Made by a program: the position numbers and the translations under genes. The notes beneath the pieces were generated by a model that worked only from the letters and a program-made list of their open reading frames with translations, searched no databases and was not told where the DNA came from. 64,000 bases of DNA, taken from the NCBI GenBank assembly GCA_029959085.1, contig JARWIR010000023.1, positions 7,701,860 through 7,765,859 of the forward strand, written 5' to 3'. Below are positions 11,525-22,109 of the stretch, piece after piece. Numbering within the stretch: position 1 is the stretch's first letter; each line of letters opens with the position of its first letter. Source of the stretch: Nemophila menziesii (Eukaryota > Streptophyta > Magnoliopsida > Boraginales > Hydrophyllaceae).

Positions 11525-11745
11525 GGGATCACCTTTTCCCTAATGCTTGGGTTGCCATTCTACCCCCAGTAGGCTCTGACCATGCTATGTTAATTCTTAT
11601 TAAGACTGAGAGAACCATCCCTATTATAAAAGTATTCATCTTTTGTAAAACTTGGCTTGAAGATGAGGAATGTATATATCTTATTCTAAAAAACTGGATT
11701 AAAATGACTCTAATTAGAGGTAAAGGCATCCATAAAATGGGGTAA
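11525..11745 (+). pseudogene. LINE endonuclease C-terminal fragment
   Basis: The frame reads FPNAWVAILPPVGSDHAMLI, the C-terminal SDH motif of the L1 endonuclease (exonuclease-endonuclease-phosphatase fold) that nicks target DNA, followed by KTWLEDEECI, like the usual FxxxWL segment after the endonuclease. The catalytic N-terminal part is absent, and a frame change separates it from the RT frame at 11,842. Confidence 0.75.
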
Positions 11746-11841
11746 AAACTCCATCTTTAGCTGGTAAAATTATTGAATTGGCTAAAATCTTGCTAGAATA
11801 AAAAAGAAGCCCTGAAAAATGATAATACTAAGCTAAAAAAG

Positions 11842-13310
11842 ATGATTATCTCTACTGACCCTATAAATTGGGATGAATATAACTCAATAATTGGCAGAAT
11901 GGAAAAAAGATGGAAAAATAAAGAAATTTATTGGAAATTAAAATCTAGAATAAAATTGCTATATTTGGGAGATAGAAATAACTCCTACTTTCATGCTATA
12001 ACAAAAGGGAGAAGAAAAAGAAACAAAATCACAAGAATTATTACTGAAGATAATAAATGGGTTGATACAAAAATGGAAATGGAAAATGAGATTAAAACCT
12101 ACTTTAGAAATATCTTTAGCTCTAAAGGACCTAGAGATTTCTCTCTTGTGATTAATACCTTAAAAGTAAGTGTTAATGAGGAGGTTAACTCTGACCTTAC
12201 AAGAACTGTTGGTATTAATGAAATTAAAGAAGCTCTTTGGGAAATGGGAAATGATAGATCCCCTGGACCAAATGGATACCCTGTATACTTCTTTAAAAAG
12301 CATTGGGATACGCTTAAATTTGATATACTAAGATGTATCTCTGACTACCTATGGAGTGATGGTAATCTCTATGAGATTAATAAAACTGTTATAACTCTTA
12401 TTCCTAAAATAGACTCTCCCGCAAAAATTGCACATTACAGACCAATTAGTTGCTCAAATGTGATCTACAAAATCCTGGCGAAAATTCTTGTTAAAAGGCT
12501 ACAAAAATACATGAATATAATTATAAGTGAAACACAATGCGCATTTGTCCCAGGAAGAGAAATTACGGAAAATATACTCCTTGAGCATGAGGTTAGTCAT
12601 TTCTTAAAGAAAAAGAAGAATACTGATAAACATCACATGGCTATTAAAGCTAACATAGCTAAAGCATGCAAAAATGTCGAATGGGATTTCTTAGAAGCTA
12701 CTTTAAAAAAGATGAACTTCAGCAACTGATGGATAAAATGGATAATGGGTTGTGTTACATCGGTTTCATACTCTGTTCTCCTTAATGGGTAACAAGTACA
12801 ACTAGATAACCCAGCGAAAGGCTTGACGCAGGGTGATCCCCTATCACCCTTCCTTTTCTGCCTAATTACCCAAGGTCTTACTTCTTTAATGAATGATAAA
12901 ATTGATAAAATTTGATAAGAGGTTTGAAAAATGAAAAAAAAAAATTGCCCCCTACTTAGTCATATTCTATTCATTGAAGACAGATGATTTTTTATTAGAG
13001 ATGAAATTGAAGATATTGAACAATTTAATAATATTATTAATAAATATAGTCATGCTTCGGGACAAAGTATCAACCTTAATAAAAGGGGTATTGTCTTTTG
13101 TAAAAATACCCCTAATAAAAAGAGTCATACTATTTTAAACTTCCTTAGGATGAATAAACTACCCAATCTAGGTAAATACCTTGGTCTACCTACAGATTGG
13201 GGTAGGTCTAAGGTAAAGGCTCTTAACTGGATGACTGATATAATAAACAATAAAGTAGAGAGCTGGAACATTATATATCATTCCGAAGTAGGGAAAAAAT
13301 CTCATTAAAT
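11842..13310 (+). pseudogene. LINE reverse transcriptase domain
   Basis: The first 295 residues (11,842-12,729) are open: a linker (KSRIKLLYLGDRNNSYFHA), the RSPGPNGYPVYFFKKHW segment, then HYRPISCSNVIYKILAKIL and AFVPGREITENILL, all standard for plant L1 RT. After a stop the reading continues with WDFLEATLKKMNF, GLTQGDPLSPFLFCL (the QGDPLSP palm motif), then frameshifts and INLNKRGIVFCKN. I cannot place an intact F/YADD motif; the sequence near 12,970-12,990 where it should be is altered. The enzyme would make cDNA by target-primed reverse transcription but is inactive here. Confidence 0.88.
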
Positions 13311-13339
13311 CAGTTATAAGTGTTATTCCTTCCTATACA

Positions 13340-13582
13340 ATGGTTGCTTTTATGCTCCCAACAAATATCTGTGATAAAATTGACTCTGCCATTGCAACAT
13401 TTTGGTGGAATAATAATAAGAAAAAGCGACAACATTGGATAAAATGGAGTAATATGACTGTTAACAAAAGTAAAGGAAGCATGGGATTCAAAAGCATGAA
13501 ACTAAAAAACCTAGCATTGTTATCTAGAAATGCCTGGAAAGTGATAAATAATCCAAAAACTCGCTTCTTGCGAGAACTTTAA
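13340..13582 (+). pseudogene. LINE RT thumb-to-zinc-finger segment
   Basis: The 80-residue frame gives FWWNNNKKKRQHWIKWSNMT and KGSMGFKSMKLKNLALLSRN with AWKVIN, typical of the region after RT in plant L1 ORF2 (usual form: FWWG, HWV.W, GGLGFRDL..FN.ALLAKQ.WR). A stop follows at 13,582, then frameshifted continuation. Confidence 0.8.
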
Positions 13583-13968
13583 AGGGATTATATTGTAAAA
13601 ATACATACTTTATTGATGCAAAATTAGGCTATAATCCATTTTGGGGTGGAGAAGCCTAATAGAAGGAAAAAATAATATCAAAAAAGATATAATTTGGAAA
13701 ATTGGTAATGGAAAAATGATAAATGTCTGGGATCATAGCTAGATACCAAGAATTAGTATCATTAAAAAACCAAACAACTGTCATCTTGAGAAGGTATCCG
13801 ATTTATTTTATGAAAAATCTAATATTTGGGATCTTGAGATCATTACAAGATGGTTTTGTAACTCTGTTAAACAAAAAATCCTAAATATTATAACTCCTAT
13901 TACTATATGTGAGGATAATATATTTTGGAATATATCAAAGAATGATGAAATAACATCTAAAGAGGTAT

Positions 13969-14553
13969 ATGCGGAAAGATATAAAAATGAAAAAAGAGGC
14001 TGAAATAAATGGTGGACAACCGAGTGGCTACTATATAACCCCAAATTCTATTTGGAAGGCTGTTTGGAGCCTCAAGGTTCCTCCTAAAGTGAGAAACTTT
14101 ATTTGGAAAGTGATAAAAAGAAAAATTCAATCTGAGGAATTTAAATTCAAACGAAAATGTGTTATGGACCCTATTTGCAAGGTCGGTGGCAATGAAGTGG
14201 AAACAATTAAACATATGTTGTTTAACTGCTTATGGGTAAGAGCATTACGGCTTATCTCTCCTATACAGATGCTAACTGAGTCACAATTTACATCTATGAT
14301 TGAAAGTTGGTTCATAGATATAAAGGTATTACATAAACAACAAGATATAACAAGTAGAAACCTCTATTATTTTGGAATGTTTATGTTATGGCAGATATGG
14401 AAATCGAGAAATACATTTATATTTGAAGGAATACTTCTGACCCAATACAAGTACTTAAACAAACAACTAATGCCTATGATGAATACTTACTATGTACTAC
14501 ACAATTTTTTGAGGCAATTAGTACAAAACTTAAAGAAAAATCATGCTTTCTAG
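13969..14553 (+). pseudogene. LINE zinc-binding (zf-RVT) domain
   Basis: The open 194-residue frame contains IWKAVWSLKVPPKVRNFIWK, the signature start of the plant zf-RVT domain, then CxxxPICKVGGNEVETIKHML, matching the Cys/His cluster (C..C..E...H.L..C), then a C-terminal linker with LWQIWKSRNTFIFE. It belongs to the same LINE and lies in frame order between the RT and the RNase H-like part. Confidence 0.85.
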
Positions 14554-14650
14554 AATATTGAACAATTGAAACATGTAAAAAAACCTGAATACTAATGAAC
14601 AACAAGGTTAAAATGCAGGTAAAATTAAGAGTGATAAGTGGAACGGTAAA

Positions 14651-15010
14651 ATGAGTGATGATACTATTATAATTCATATTGATGCTTCCTTTAAAGAGGA
14701 CTTTACAGCGTCCTCTGTTTGTGTAATACATGATAGAAAGAATGTACTAATTTATGGCCATGCGTGGTCATTTTCTTGTTTCAAAGAAGCCGAACTTATT
14801 GGAGTGCGTAATGGGTTAATCTCAACGATACTCGCATCTTATGTGATAACAAGGTGGTGGTGGACCTGCTCAATCATAGTAATCCTCCTCCAAATGCTAG
14901 GCTCAAGAATTACTTACTAGATATTAAAAATTTATGTTGTAATAGATTAGTATCGTTCTATTTTATTCGTAGGATAGATAGAATGAGTGCGGATCGGGTC
15001 GCAGGGCAAA
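14651..15010 (+). pseudogene. LINE RNase H-like domain
   Basis: The frame starts near the DDTIIIHIDASFKED segment; IHIDAS is the first catalytic Asp region of the RVT_3 RNase H domain. It continues with FKEAELIGVRNGL, where the Glu corresponds to the second catalytic acid (normally AEAxAL). The frame breaks near 14,850 and an ending like RIDRMSADRVA (normally R..N..AD.LA) is seen about 14,970-15,005. Degrades RNA of the RNA/DNA hybrid in active elements; broken here. Confidence 0.75.
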
Positions 15011-15255
15011 AACTTCGTGGTATTCTGTCTTAGGATTGGGTGCATAACCCTCCTAACCAACTCGCTAAATTTTTGTTTAACTTCTCTCCCCTAGCAGGAT
15101 TAGGTGAGATTTGTTTCACTTATATGTAAAACTCTATTCCTGGGATCGAATATCTCATTGGAGTTAAAATGAAAATCCGAGTTCAAAGTGGCTCTCTCAT
15201 GTATTAAAAAAAAACTCTATTGCAATTTAATTTCAGTATTTTGACAAAAAAAAAT

Positions 15256-15790
15256 TACTATGACTCATCATACTTGTAATGTGGCAAAACTATTGGAAGC
15301 CGATTAGTGTGAAAGGGTCCTACACTAATACAGTAATATAAAACCTCATTTAGGTTACCTTTTCTTCATAAATCAAAAGTAAAAATTCAAAAGAAAGAGG
15401 AAATTTTCCTTGGAGCAGCATAAAATATCCGCCTCTTCTCTTACGAATAGAAGGTATCAAGAACTTTTATAAGTGATGTTTAAATCAGGTACTCTCTCGA
15501 CTCCTCCCTTCTTTCGTATTTCCCACTTATTAAGTTGTAATAACCATGAAATATACAATCGATCTGCAAAACCTAAGGGAAAAACAAAAGTAGGAGATAT
15601 TGAGGAAGTTTTAGAATTAAGAAAGAAATTTTATGCAGTTTGCAGGATGAAACTCTGGATTTCTAGTCCATTGAACAATTTCAGTGTAGATGCTCGCTTT
15701 GTTATGGATTTCCTGACCGCTAAGAGAAATCGGAATGGTGTCTTATACAATACATTTGCACCATACCATACGGGGCCATACCAGTGAAGA
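15256..15790 (+). other. Repeated 5' segment with a short unidentified frame
   Basis: Sequence at 15,340-15,790 recurs at about 50,580-50,900 and 60,165-60,590; its first part (TTTTCTTCATAAATCAAAAG) also resembles 6,560-6,600 and 49,145-49,190. The longest frame, 15,473-15,787 (104 residues), includes STPPFFRISHLLSCNNHEIY and a Lys-rich stretch with GDIEEVLELRKKFY. The equivalent frames in the two other copies are broken. I do not recognise the protein. It could be an exon of an old gene carried by the duplicated segment. Confidence 0.5.
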
Positions 15791-15796
15791 ATGAAT

Positions 15797-16320
15797 TGGG
15801 TTAGTGGATTTGGTTGAGACATTATCACAATCCAGAAGATATCTCATCAATAGCCACCCCACCAATAACCCTCCAAACTGGTCTTTTTCTCTATATGTGA
15901 TATTTATGGATAATCGTTAATGTATTATATCCATAAATTTAATTTTAAATTGGGATTATAGCTTGAATTTGAGCTAGATTTGAACTAATTACTCTTTACT
16001 TTTACATATTTACTTGATAATTTAAATAATATTAACATAGAAATAATGCTTATTTATTTGGAAGGGATTATTAATGATTTTTTTTTATTTTGCACACAGG
16101 CATGATCTCATGTCATTATTGAACAAAAACAAAAAAATTAAGATTGTTGGCCATGACATTTCAGTTAACCATGAAAATTTAATATTTTCCATGGTAAGAT
16201 TTAGTTGGTAGTTTACTTTAAGTGGATGTATTTAGAATTTTTGGGTGGTTAATGCATGGTGTTACGTATTTAATATTTATTTACTGTATGCACTTTTTAC
16301 TAGATCATTTACCTTTTTAC
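15797..16320 (+). repeat. Repeated module, occurrence 1
   Basis: About 500 bp beginning GGTTAGTGGATTTGGTTGAG, containing CACCCCACCAATAACCCTCC and CTTGAATTTGAGCTAGATTT, then TTTGCACACAGGC and GGCCATGACATTTCAG, and ending TTTTTACTAGATCAT. It recurs at 17,586-18,095 and 50,960-51,450. Each occurrence is followed by a different gene fragment; here by CLASSY. Confidence 0.8.
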
Positions 16321-16324
16321 TAAA

Positions 16325-16870
16325 GATGGATATTCCTAAAGTGATCAAGAGACGTATCTTGAGCCGACTATCCCAAAGAAGATGAAAAAGCCAGATTTTT
16401 TCGATGTTCAGCCAATATCTCCTTCCATTGAAATTCCTGGAGAGATTAACTATAAAGATGAAAGGCTATAGCAATGGAAAGGAAATATTCATGATCACAG
16501 GAAACTCTATTGCTGATTTTAGAGAGGCATCAATGGATGCTCGAGTCTTCTTTGGATCGATCAAAGCTTGTGGTGAAGGGATATCACTTGTGGAAGCATC
16601 TCGTATCATCGTATTGGATGTTCATTCCGGCCAGATGAGGTTCGCAAGGTTTATGTGTATAAGTTGGTTGCCTCTGAATCACCATAGGAGGATGATCACG
16701 AAACAAGCTTTAGAAAGGAATCAATTGCTAAATGTGGTTCGAAGGGAATGAATATTCAGGCAATCAAGAATTTGTGATGGAATCTGTGCATGTTGACAAT
16801 TGTGGTGACAGGTTTCTAGAAACTTATTGCTTAAAGGAAGATGTTGCTGCTTTATATAGAAGGTTTGGAA
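16325..16870 (+). pseudogene. CLASSY-type SNF2 remodeller, C-terminal fragment
   Basis: The frame gives [25 protein letters not shown], then [20 protein letters not shown] and [10 protein letters not shown]. These are the C-terminal helicase motifs (motif V) of the plant CLASSY (CLSY) Snf2 family, which recruits Pol IV for RNA-directed DNA methylation. Directly after LDVH the sequence jumps to GQM: about 15 residues are missing, including the QAIGRAFR helicase motif VI. A frameshift follows, then [13 protein letters not shown], a stop, [12 protein letters not shown], another frame change, and the tail DNCGDRFLET with LKEDVAALYRR, which fits the CLSY C-terminus. No N-terminal half is present. 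It is a dead fragment, not a working silencing gene. Confidence 0.85.
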
Positions 16871-17585
16871 ATTTTAACTTCTCTCGACTAAAATTATATT
16901 CTTTTTGAATTTGGTTTAATTCATTTTTCCTTTTCTTTTTTCTAGGTAAATGGTACTTATTAAAGATGTAAGCTATTAAGCGATTGTTACCTTGGAGGAG
17001 TTTAGCAGCAGTCTTTAAAATGGATACATAGAGGCCAGGGGAGTACTTTACCCTGTAAAGCATTAAGCCGAATCTCACATATCTTACAAGATTTTCGTAA
17101 TTTTAAGTTTATTGTATTAATGTTCAATTTAATTACTATAGATAATTTGTTTGTACTTTCATATTAAAGGTTGTGGTTTTTTCTTTTTTAATTGAAAACT
17201 CACATTATATGCGTGGTTCATGTTTCTCTCTATAAGTGTATTAAGATTTGGTGTTCCATGTGATTATTTGTGCTTAGTGTATTTTTCTGCTCCTTAGTTG
17301 TTGCTTGGTGCTTGGTTTGTTTCCTATCTTTCATCTTGGTTGGAGACTTGTTAATTCCAGTAAATTAACTAGGTTGAGTACAAATGAGTGACCTGGTGAG
17401 ACACAACTAAATTTAACTTTATTTTTCTTCAAGGATTGCCTGTTTAACATAGTCAAGGTTTCTTCACAAAAAGAATCATACAAAATTCAAAAGTGTGTTG
17501 AGTTCTTATAGTTTTATAAAATCATATTCACGTGTAAGTTATAAATATGCTTTTAAGAGCATGTATTACTCATGACAAAACATTT
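16871..17585. other. No gene seen; probable 3' flank of the CLASSY fragment
   Basis: AT-rich and non-coding by eye. It has no counterpart in copy B, so it probably travelled with the CLASSY fragment. Confidence 0.45.
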
Positions 17586-18095
17586 GTTGGGTTAGTGGAT
17601 TTGACTGAAACATTATCACAATCCTGAAGATATCTCATCAACTGCCACCCACCAATAGTCCTCCCAACATGCCTTTTTCTCTACATATGCTATTTATGGA
17701 TAATTGTTAGTACGTTTTATACATAAATTTAGTCATTAAAATGGGATTCTAGCTTGAATTTGAGCTAGATTTGAACTAATTACTCTTTACTTTTAAATAT
17801 TTACTTGATAATTAAAAATTAAGATAGAAATAATGCTTATTTATTTGGAAGAAATTAATAATGATTTTTTTATATTTTGCACACAGGCAGGATTTTATGT
17901 CAAGAATAATATCATTACTGAACAAAAAAACAAAACGAATAAGATCGTTGGCCATGACATTTCAGCTAACCATGAAGGTTTAGTAATTTCCATGATAAGA
18001 TTTAGTTTGTAGTTTTCTTTTACTGTTACATACTGTTAATGCATGGTGTTATGTATTTAATATTGATTACTGTGTGTGTTTTTTTACTAGATCAT
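17586..18095 (+). repeat. Repeated module, occurrence 2
   Basis: Close relative of 15,797-16,320 in the same orientation, from GGGTTAGTGGATTTGACTGA to TTTTTTTACTAGATCATATA. It is followed by an antisense CNGC fragment instead of CLASSY. Confidence 0.8.
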
Positions 18096-18099
18096 ATAT

Positions 18100-18395
18100 C
18101 TATAGTAAAATCGGGCTGGTTTTTGAAGCAGAATAGGTGGAATCCTCTCGTGGATTGATTACGCCTCAAAGCTCGAAACTCATTAGCAGCAAATCTTGAC
18201 TCATAACATAAACTAGGTGAACTTCCCAACACCTTTAGCCAAAGCATCTTGTAATTCCTCGAGCTTCTTTCTAGAATACCGCCTCCATTAGTGGTCATGG
18301 ATGAGTAATTTTCCGCTCATAATGAATAGCATTTCATCAACTGGATTGCCTTCTCGTACGATAAAACTGTCTTTAGTCTAAAGTGAATGGTTTCC
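18100..18395 (-). pseudogene. Cyclic nucleotide-gated channel fragment (binding domain)
   Basis: On the minus strand the translation reads IVREGNPVDEMLFIMSGKLL, then a frame change and MTTNGGG. This matches the conserved core of the cyclic-nucleotide-binding domain of plant CNGC channels (usual form: REGDPVDEMLFIMRGKL followed by TTNGG). Only about 35 residues are clearly recognisable; the following ~60 residues (a frame with SRFAANEFRALRR) are more loosely similar. Stops and a frame change make it a relic. It lies antisense to, and just after, module occurrence 2. Confidence 0.7.
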
Positions 18396-18404
18396 TATGA
18401 AAAT

Positions 18405-19400
18405 CGTTAACCATGTCATCTCATAATTCCCATGGTAAGATCTACTTCATACTTTACTGATATATATATTAATTGCTTACATACTCTATTGATGATATTA
18501 TGAAGTTACTAATTACTTGCTTTGTTTCACAGATAGCATCTCTAAAGGAGTCACTTGCTGATCACATGCACAAATCCTTCCCCGGATTAATTAAACTAAA
18601 AACTTTGTTGCTTATTGACCAGACTTTGCTGCAGAAATTGGGTATGTCCATTTCTGACAACATGTTTCATTTGCATTTTGCATTTGCAGGCCCCCCCGAC
18701 TTTGAACATTTTTTTAACCATAATAAAAAGAATATGTTTTGTATTATAGGTTATTTGGTTTAATAGGGGATTATAGTGTAAATTAAAAAAGTTAATGTCA
18801 AGGCCTGTAGTGTAACTTTGCGTAATATAAGGACCTATAAAAAAAATCTTTAGCTGGCGAAATCCTATTATAGGAATTGTGTTTTTTGTATTTTACTAAG
18901 GCATTTTGTGGTTAGTGCAGCATGAATTTAAGTGGAGCGTTTCCGCAAATAAATTCCTATAAAGGTAAAGGAAGAGTTTGAAAACGAGAATTTGTAAAAG
19001 TGGTAGAACGATGGCAATTCGGGAATAACCAAACTACCTATCTTTCTTGTTTAATTATAAAATTTATGAAAGACTGTCTAAATTTTCATATAAATTAGGG
19101 CTAGGAAGGTGTGTTAATGGGAAAAAGAACAATAGGATTCATATGCCGGTGCGATCTGAACAAAGAAGATGCATGAGGATACTGTCATTTGCAAATAGTG
19201 AGTCTTTAGATCATCTTTTTTTGGCCAAATATTAGTATTAGATTGATAGTTCTAGTTGTTAGAGTAGTCTTCCTTGACTCAATGGTTCTCAGAGATGCTC
19301 ATTATTATGTAACAATATATATGATTGGATTTGGTCATCTTTTAATTCTGAGTGAAAGAACTTCTACATTTGAGCCACATTATCTAAGACCCACTTATTT
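18405..19400 (+). other. Duplicated backbone, unidentified exon-like frame
   Basis: Matches about 51,595-52,510 with indels (for example TTTGTTTCACAGATAGCATC here against TTTGTTTCACAAATAGCATC there). The TTTCACAG looks like a 3' splice site before ATAGCATCTCTAAAGGAGTC, and the frame 18,473-18,763 continues with LADHMHKSFPGLIKLKTLLL. I do not recognise the protein. In copy B the AG of the acceptor is mutated and the frame is lost. Confidence 0.45.
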
Positions 19401-19950
19401 TTAATATCAAAACTATTTAGTTTTGAACTTCTATGTGATATTATTCATTCATTTCCTTTAAATTTAAATGTAAATTGGTTTAATTCACAATTTTAATTTT
19501 TTTTAAGATGCTAAACCAAATTCGATCATAGTGATTATTATAGAAATAAAAAGTTGCAATGTCAGTATGAGATTTTAGGTAAATTTTTCTAGACATTACG
19601 GAGTAACCCGGGATTTGAAGTAAACTCTACTTAACGGGACTGGGAAACAAATATATGTGCGGATTTGCAAGCTAAGAGAGGTGCGGAGATTGTTGGGGAA
19701 CCATGCGTGTATGCAGATCCTCCAGAGTGCCTGAAGAGTAGCTTAACGAGATATATGAGTGGTTGCGCAATTCATAGACTAGCTGTAGTTTTCTCGTGAG
19801 GGTTTAGTGAGTTGTTACTAATTTCGTCTTTAAAGCCTCATATGTATGCAGAAGAAGAAGAAGTTAGAGGACCATTAAAAACCCCAAAACTCTTAAATTG
19901 GTAAGTAGGTTGGAGTGCATTATATGGTAGCCTATTTTTATATATATTAT
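19401..19950. other. Spacer without recognised gene
   Basis: No coding match seen; a GAAGAAGAAGAAG run is at about 19,850-19,863. Confidence 0.4.
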
Positions 19951-19997
19951 TTAATAATTTGTAATTGTATATTATTTATTGTGATTATTTAATAACT
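19951..19997. repeat. AT-rich 45 bp direct repeat and 9 bp target duplication (left)
   Basis: The 45 bases at 19,951-19,995 are identical to 42,446-42,490, immediately beyond the other MULE end. The last nine bases, TTAATAACT at 19,989-19,997, pair with TTAATAATT at 42,446-42,454 (eight of nine equal), the 9 bp duplication expected of Mutator insertions. Confidence 0.7.
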
Positions 19998-20022
19998 GAG
20001 CCAATTATAGGTAAATGCCTAT
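19998..20022 (+). repeat. MULE left terminal inverted repeat
   Basis: Begins GAGCCAATTATAGGTAAATG. Aligned with the reverse complement of 42,421-42,445, roughly three quarters of the first 25 positions agree, with AAATGCCT identical. Short degenerate ends are common in old MULEs. Confidence 0.6.
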
Positions 20023-21012
20023 TAGAAAAGTTCTTTAAAAAAAGGTGCCCCCAATAAGACATTTTATAGAAAACAACCCCACCCCAAAATACCCTTACAA
20101 ATGATAATTAAAAAAAAGAAAATAGAAAATCAAATATTGGCTGATTCTAAATCGGTAATTAAAAAGAATCTACACACTTCACAAAACACAACACACACAA
20201 TACATAGTACAGAACCGGTCTTTGAGAGAGAGAGAATCGGCGGTGACGGCGACGAGAAGCGGCGAACGGCGACGGCGGTGCACACAACATAAAAACAGTC
20301 GATCAAACTAAGAGATTCGACTCCAAAACATAAAAAAAAACCATACGTAAGTGAAAACTCAAATACAATACTATTTCTATGTTTATTTCGAGGTTTTTTA
20401 TAGTATTATACAAGTTAGAAACTGTTTTTGTGTGATTCCTAAAGAAAAACACAACAGAAATATAGTGCATGTGGATTTGGTTTAATTTCTACCAATTTCT
20501 TAATAAGTTTTAAACAAATTCTTACTGATTTATATATAAAAACAGAATTTAGATATTTCTAGGGTTGAAAATATGATTATTTGATGAATGTGTTCTATAA
20601 ACTTTGATTGACATGAACGAATGATGGATTAGAGTCGTAAAACATGATTAATGTGTTAAACAACAACCTATAGTGCAATTATTTGAATTTTTTTGAGGAA
20701 TAACTGTAAAATATATATAAACCGGGCCTGGCATTGAAATTTTGGTATATATTGTGCATATTATATACAGAATGTGTAGTTTAAGGACCTTATATTGTAA
20801 TTACTACAAACATATAGACACTTAGATGGTAAAACATGTGTGTTATGTAGAAATATATTGGTAACCGTATAAAACATGGAATTCCATGTTTTTGTAACTG
20901 TATAAAACATGTAATTCCATGTTTTATACAGTTATAAAAACATGGAATTAACTCAATTTCAGACTACTAATATATTTTCTTGTGCTTGGAGATTGTGTAA
21001 AAACAGGTGTAA
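20023..21012 (+). promoter_or_regulatory. MULE left non-coding region (probable promoter and leader)
   Basis: AT-rich with a GC-richer patch at 20,225-20,285 containing GAGAGAGAGAG and CGGCGGTGACGGCGACG, typical of a plant 5' leader. The first hairpin cluster is at 20,871-20,950, shortly before the ATG at 21,013. No TATA box can be assigned with confidence. Confidence 0.4.
20871..20952. repeat. Hairpin cluster 1 (ACATGGAATTCCATGT)
   Basis: Two palindromic units (AAAACATGGAATTCCATGTT, and one with GTAATT in the centre) and a half unit are separated by GTAACTGTATA and ATACAGTTATA, which are themselves complementary. It lies upstream of the first ATG of the plus-strand gene. Confidence 0.85.
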
Positions 21013-21814
21013 ATGGTACCAAGAAGTAAAGAGAAAAATCAAGCAGAAGATGAAGAAGAAGGAGGAAAGAGGACATATAAAGAAACATACAAGTCAACTC
21101 TAGCTCCAATTGTAAAGTTAATGAATGACAACCCATTTGCTGAGCAACACCAAGAATGGTGTAAGGAAACACCATTCTATGAGCTACTGAATAGATTATA
21201 CAACCTGAAAAAAAGAAAAGGAAAGATTATACTAAGGAAGGGTGACATTATAACTCAAGAAATCATAAGATGCTACTCATATCAGAAAAGAATATTTAAA
21301 TTAGGAGAAAGAGTAATCAAACTCAGAAGAAAAGATGTAGCTGTAATAATGGGAATTAAAGGTGGAGTCGAAGAATTCCTTAATCTAACAAAGAAAGAAG
21401 TTTCTTTCTTTACAGAGTGGCTTATGAAATACTTTGGAGAGGAAAAGAAGGTGACTATACAAATGATATGAGACTTGTTGAAAATTATGTTTGAAGACAT
21501 TCCAGATGTGGACGGAGAAAGTGAAGAAGAAAAGAAGGAAAGAAGAGAAAGAATCGAGAAAGAAAGGAAGACAGATTTCCCGCTCTTAATAACACTTTAT
21601 GTAATGGGGAATGTAATATACCCAACTACAGAAAGTGTAGTTAAGAAAAGAGATGTCAGGACAATAGAAATGATAAGAGAAAAAATGACTGACTAAGACT
21701 GGATGGAGAGATTGGTAGATTTGTTAGAGGAGTCCTTGGAAGCTTATTGTAGTAGAAATCCAAAGAAAGTAATCGGATGTGTCACAGTCCTAGTGGTAAG
21801 AAAAAAAATATAGT

Positions 21815-21845
<31 letters not shown>

Positions 21846-22036
21846 AATCTATAAATTGTACTAATATAATAGTTTGTTATGTTTCGCAGCCTTGGTTGTA
21901 CGAATACACAAATTTGGGAACTGAATTAAGGCCAAGAGCTTTGCCAAGAATATTGAGATGGAAGCTAGATGATAGAGACATCAAGTTTAAATCAGAAGTA
22001 ATTGATAAACTTAGAAAAAAGGAGCTAAACTGAAGA
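21013..22036 (+). pseudogene. MULE plus-strand gene, N-terminal exons
   Basis: From ATG 21,013 the frame runs in register to a probable intron donor at 21,796 (GTAAG), interrupted by TGA at 21,469 and TAA at 21,694. The protein starts with a Lys/Glu-rich segment, then FYELLNRLYNLKK, a segment with FKLGERVIKLRRKDVAVIMG, and ERLVDLLEESLEAYCSRNPK. This layout resembles the N-terminal DUF1985-type domain of plant proteins that end in a C48 peptidase and are often found inside MULEs. The intron (21,796-21,889, AT microsatellite inside) ends TTTCGCAG; the next exon reads PWLYEYTNL and ALPRILRWKLDD. The function of this domain is not known; two stops make the gene dead. Confidence 0.6.
21812..21846. 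repeat. (TA)n microsatellite in intron
   Basis: An uninterrupted TA run inside the first recognisable intron; a shorter one is at about 22,045-22,063. Confidence 0.85.
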
Positions 22037-22109
22037 TGAGGTTTATATATATATATATATATAACTTAAACATTTAACTAAAACTGTACATATCTTCCAC
22101 ATGTTAAAA

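Larger units (their letters stand above)
11525..15255 (+). mobile_element. L1-type LINE, long but decayed
   Basis: Order of domains: end of the apurinic-type endonuclease (GSDHAMLIL, about 11,570), reverse transcriptase (11,842-13,310), thumb/connection (13,340-13,582), zinc-binding domain (about 14,040-14,250), RNase H-like domain (14,651-15,010), then A-rich 3' sequence (A-runs at 15,207 and 15,246). The 5' end, including ORF1 and most of the endonuclease, is missing, as expected of 5'-truncated LINEs. Stops and frameshifts separate the segments. Confidence 0.88.
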
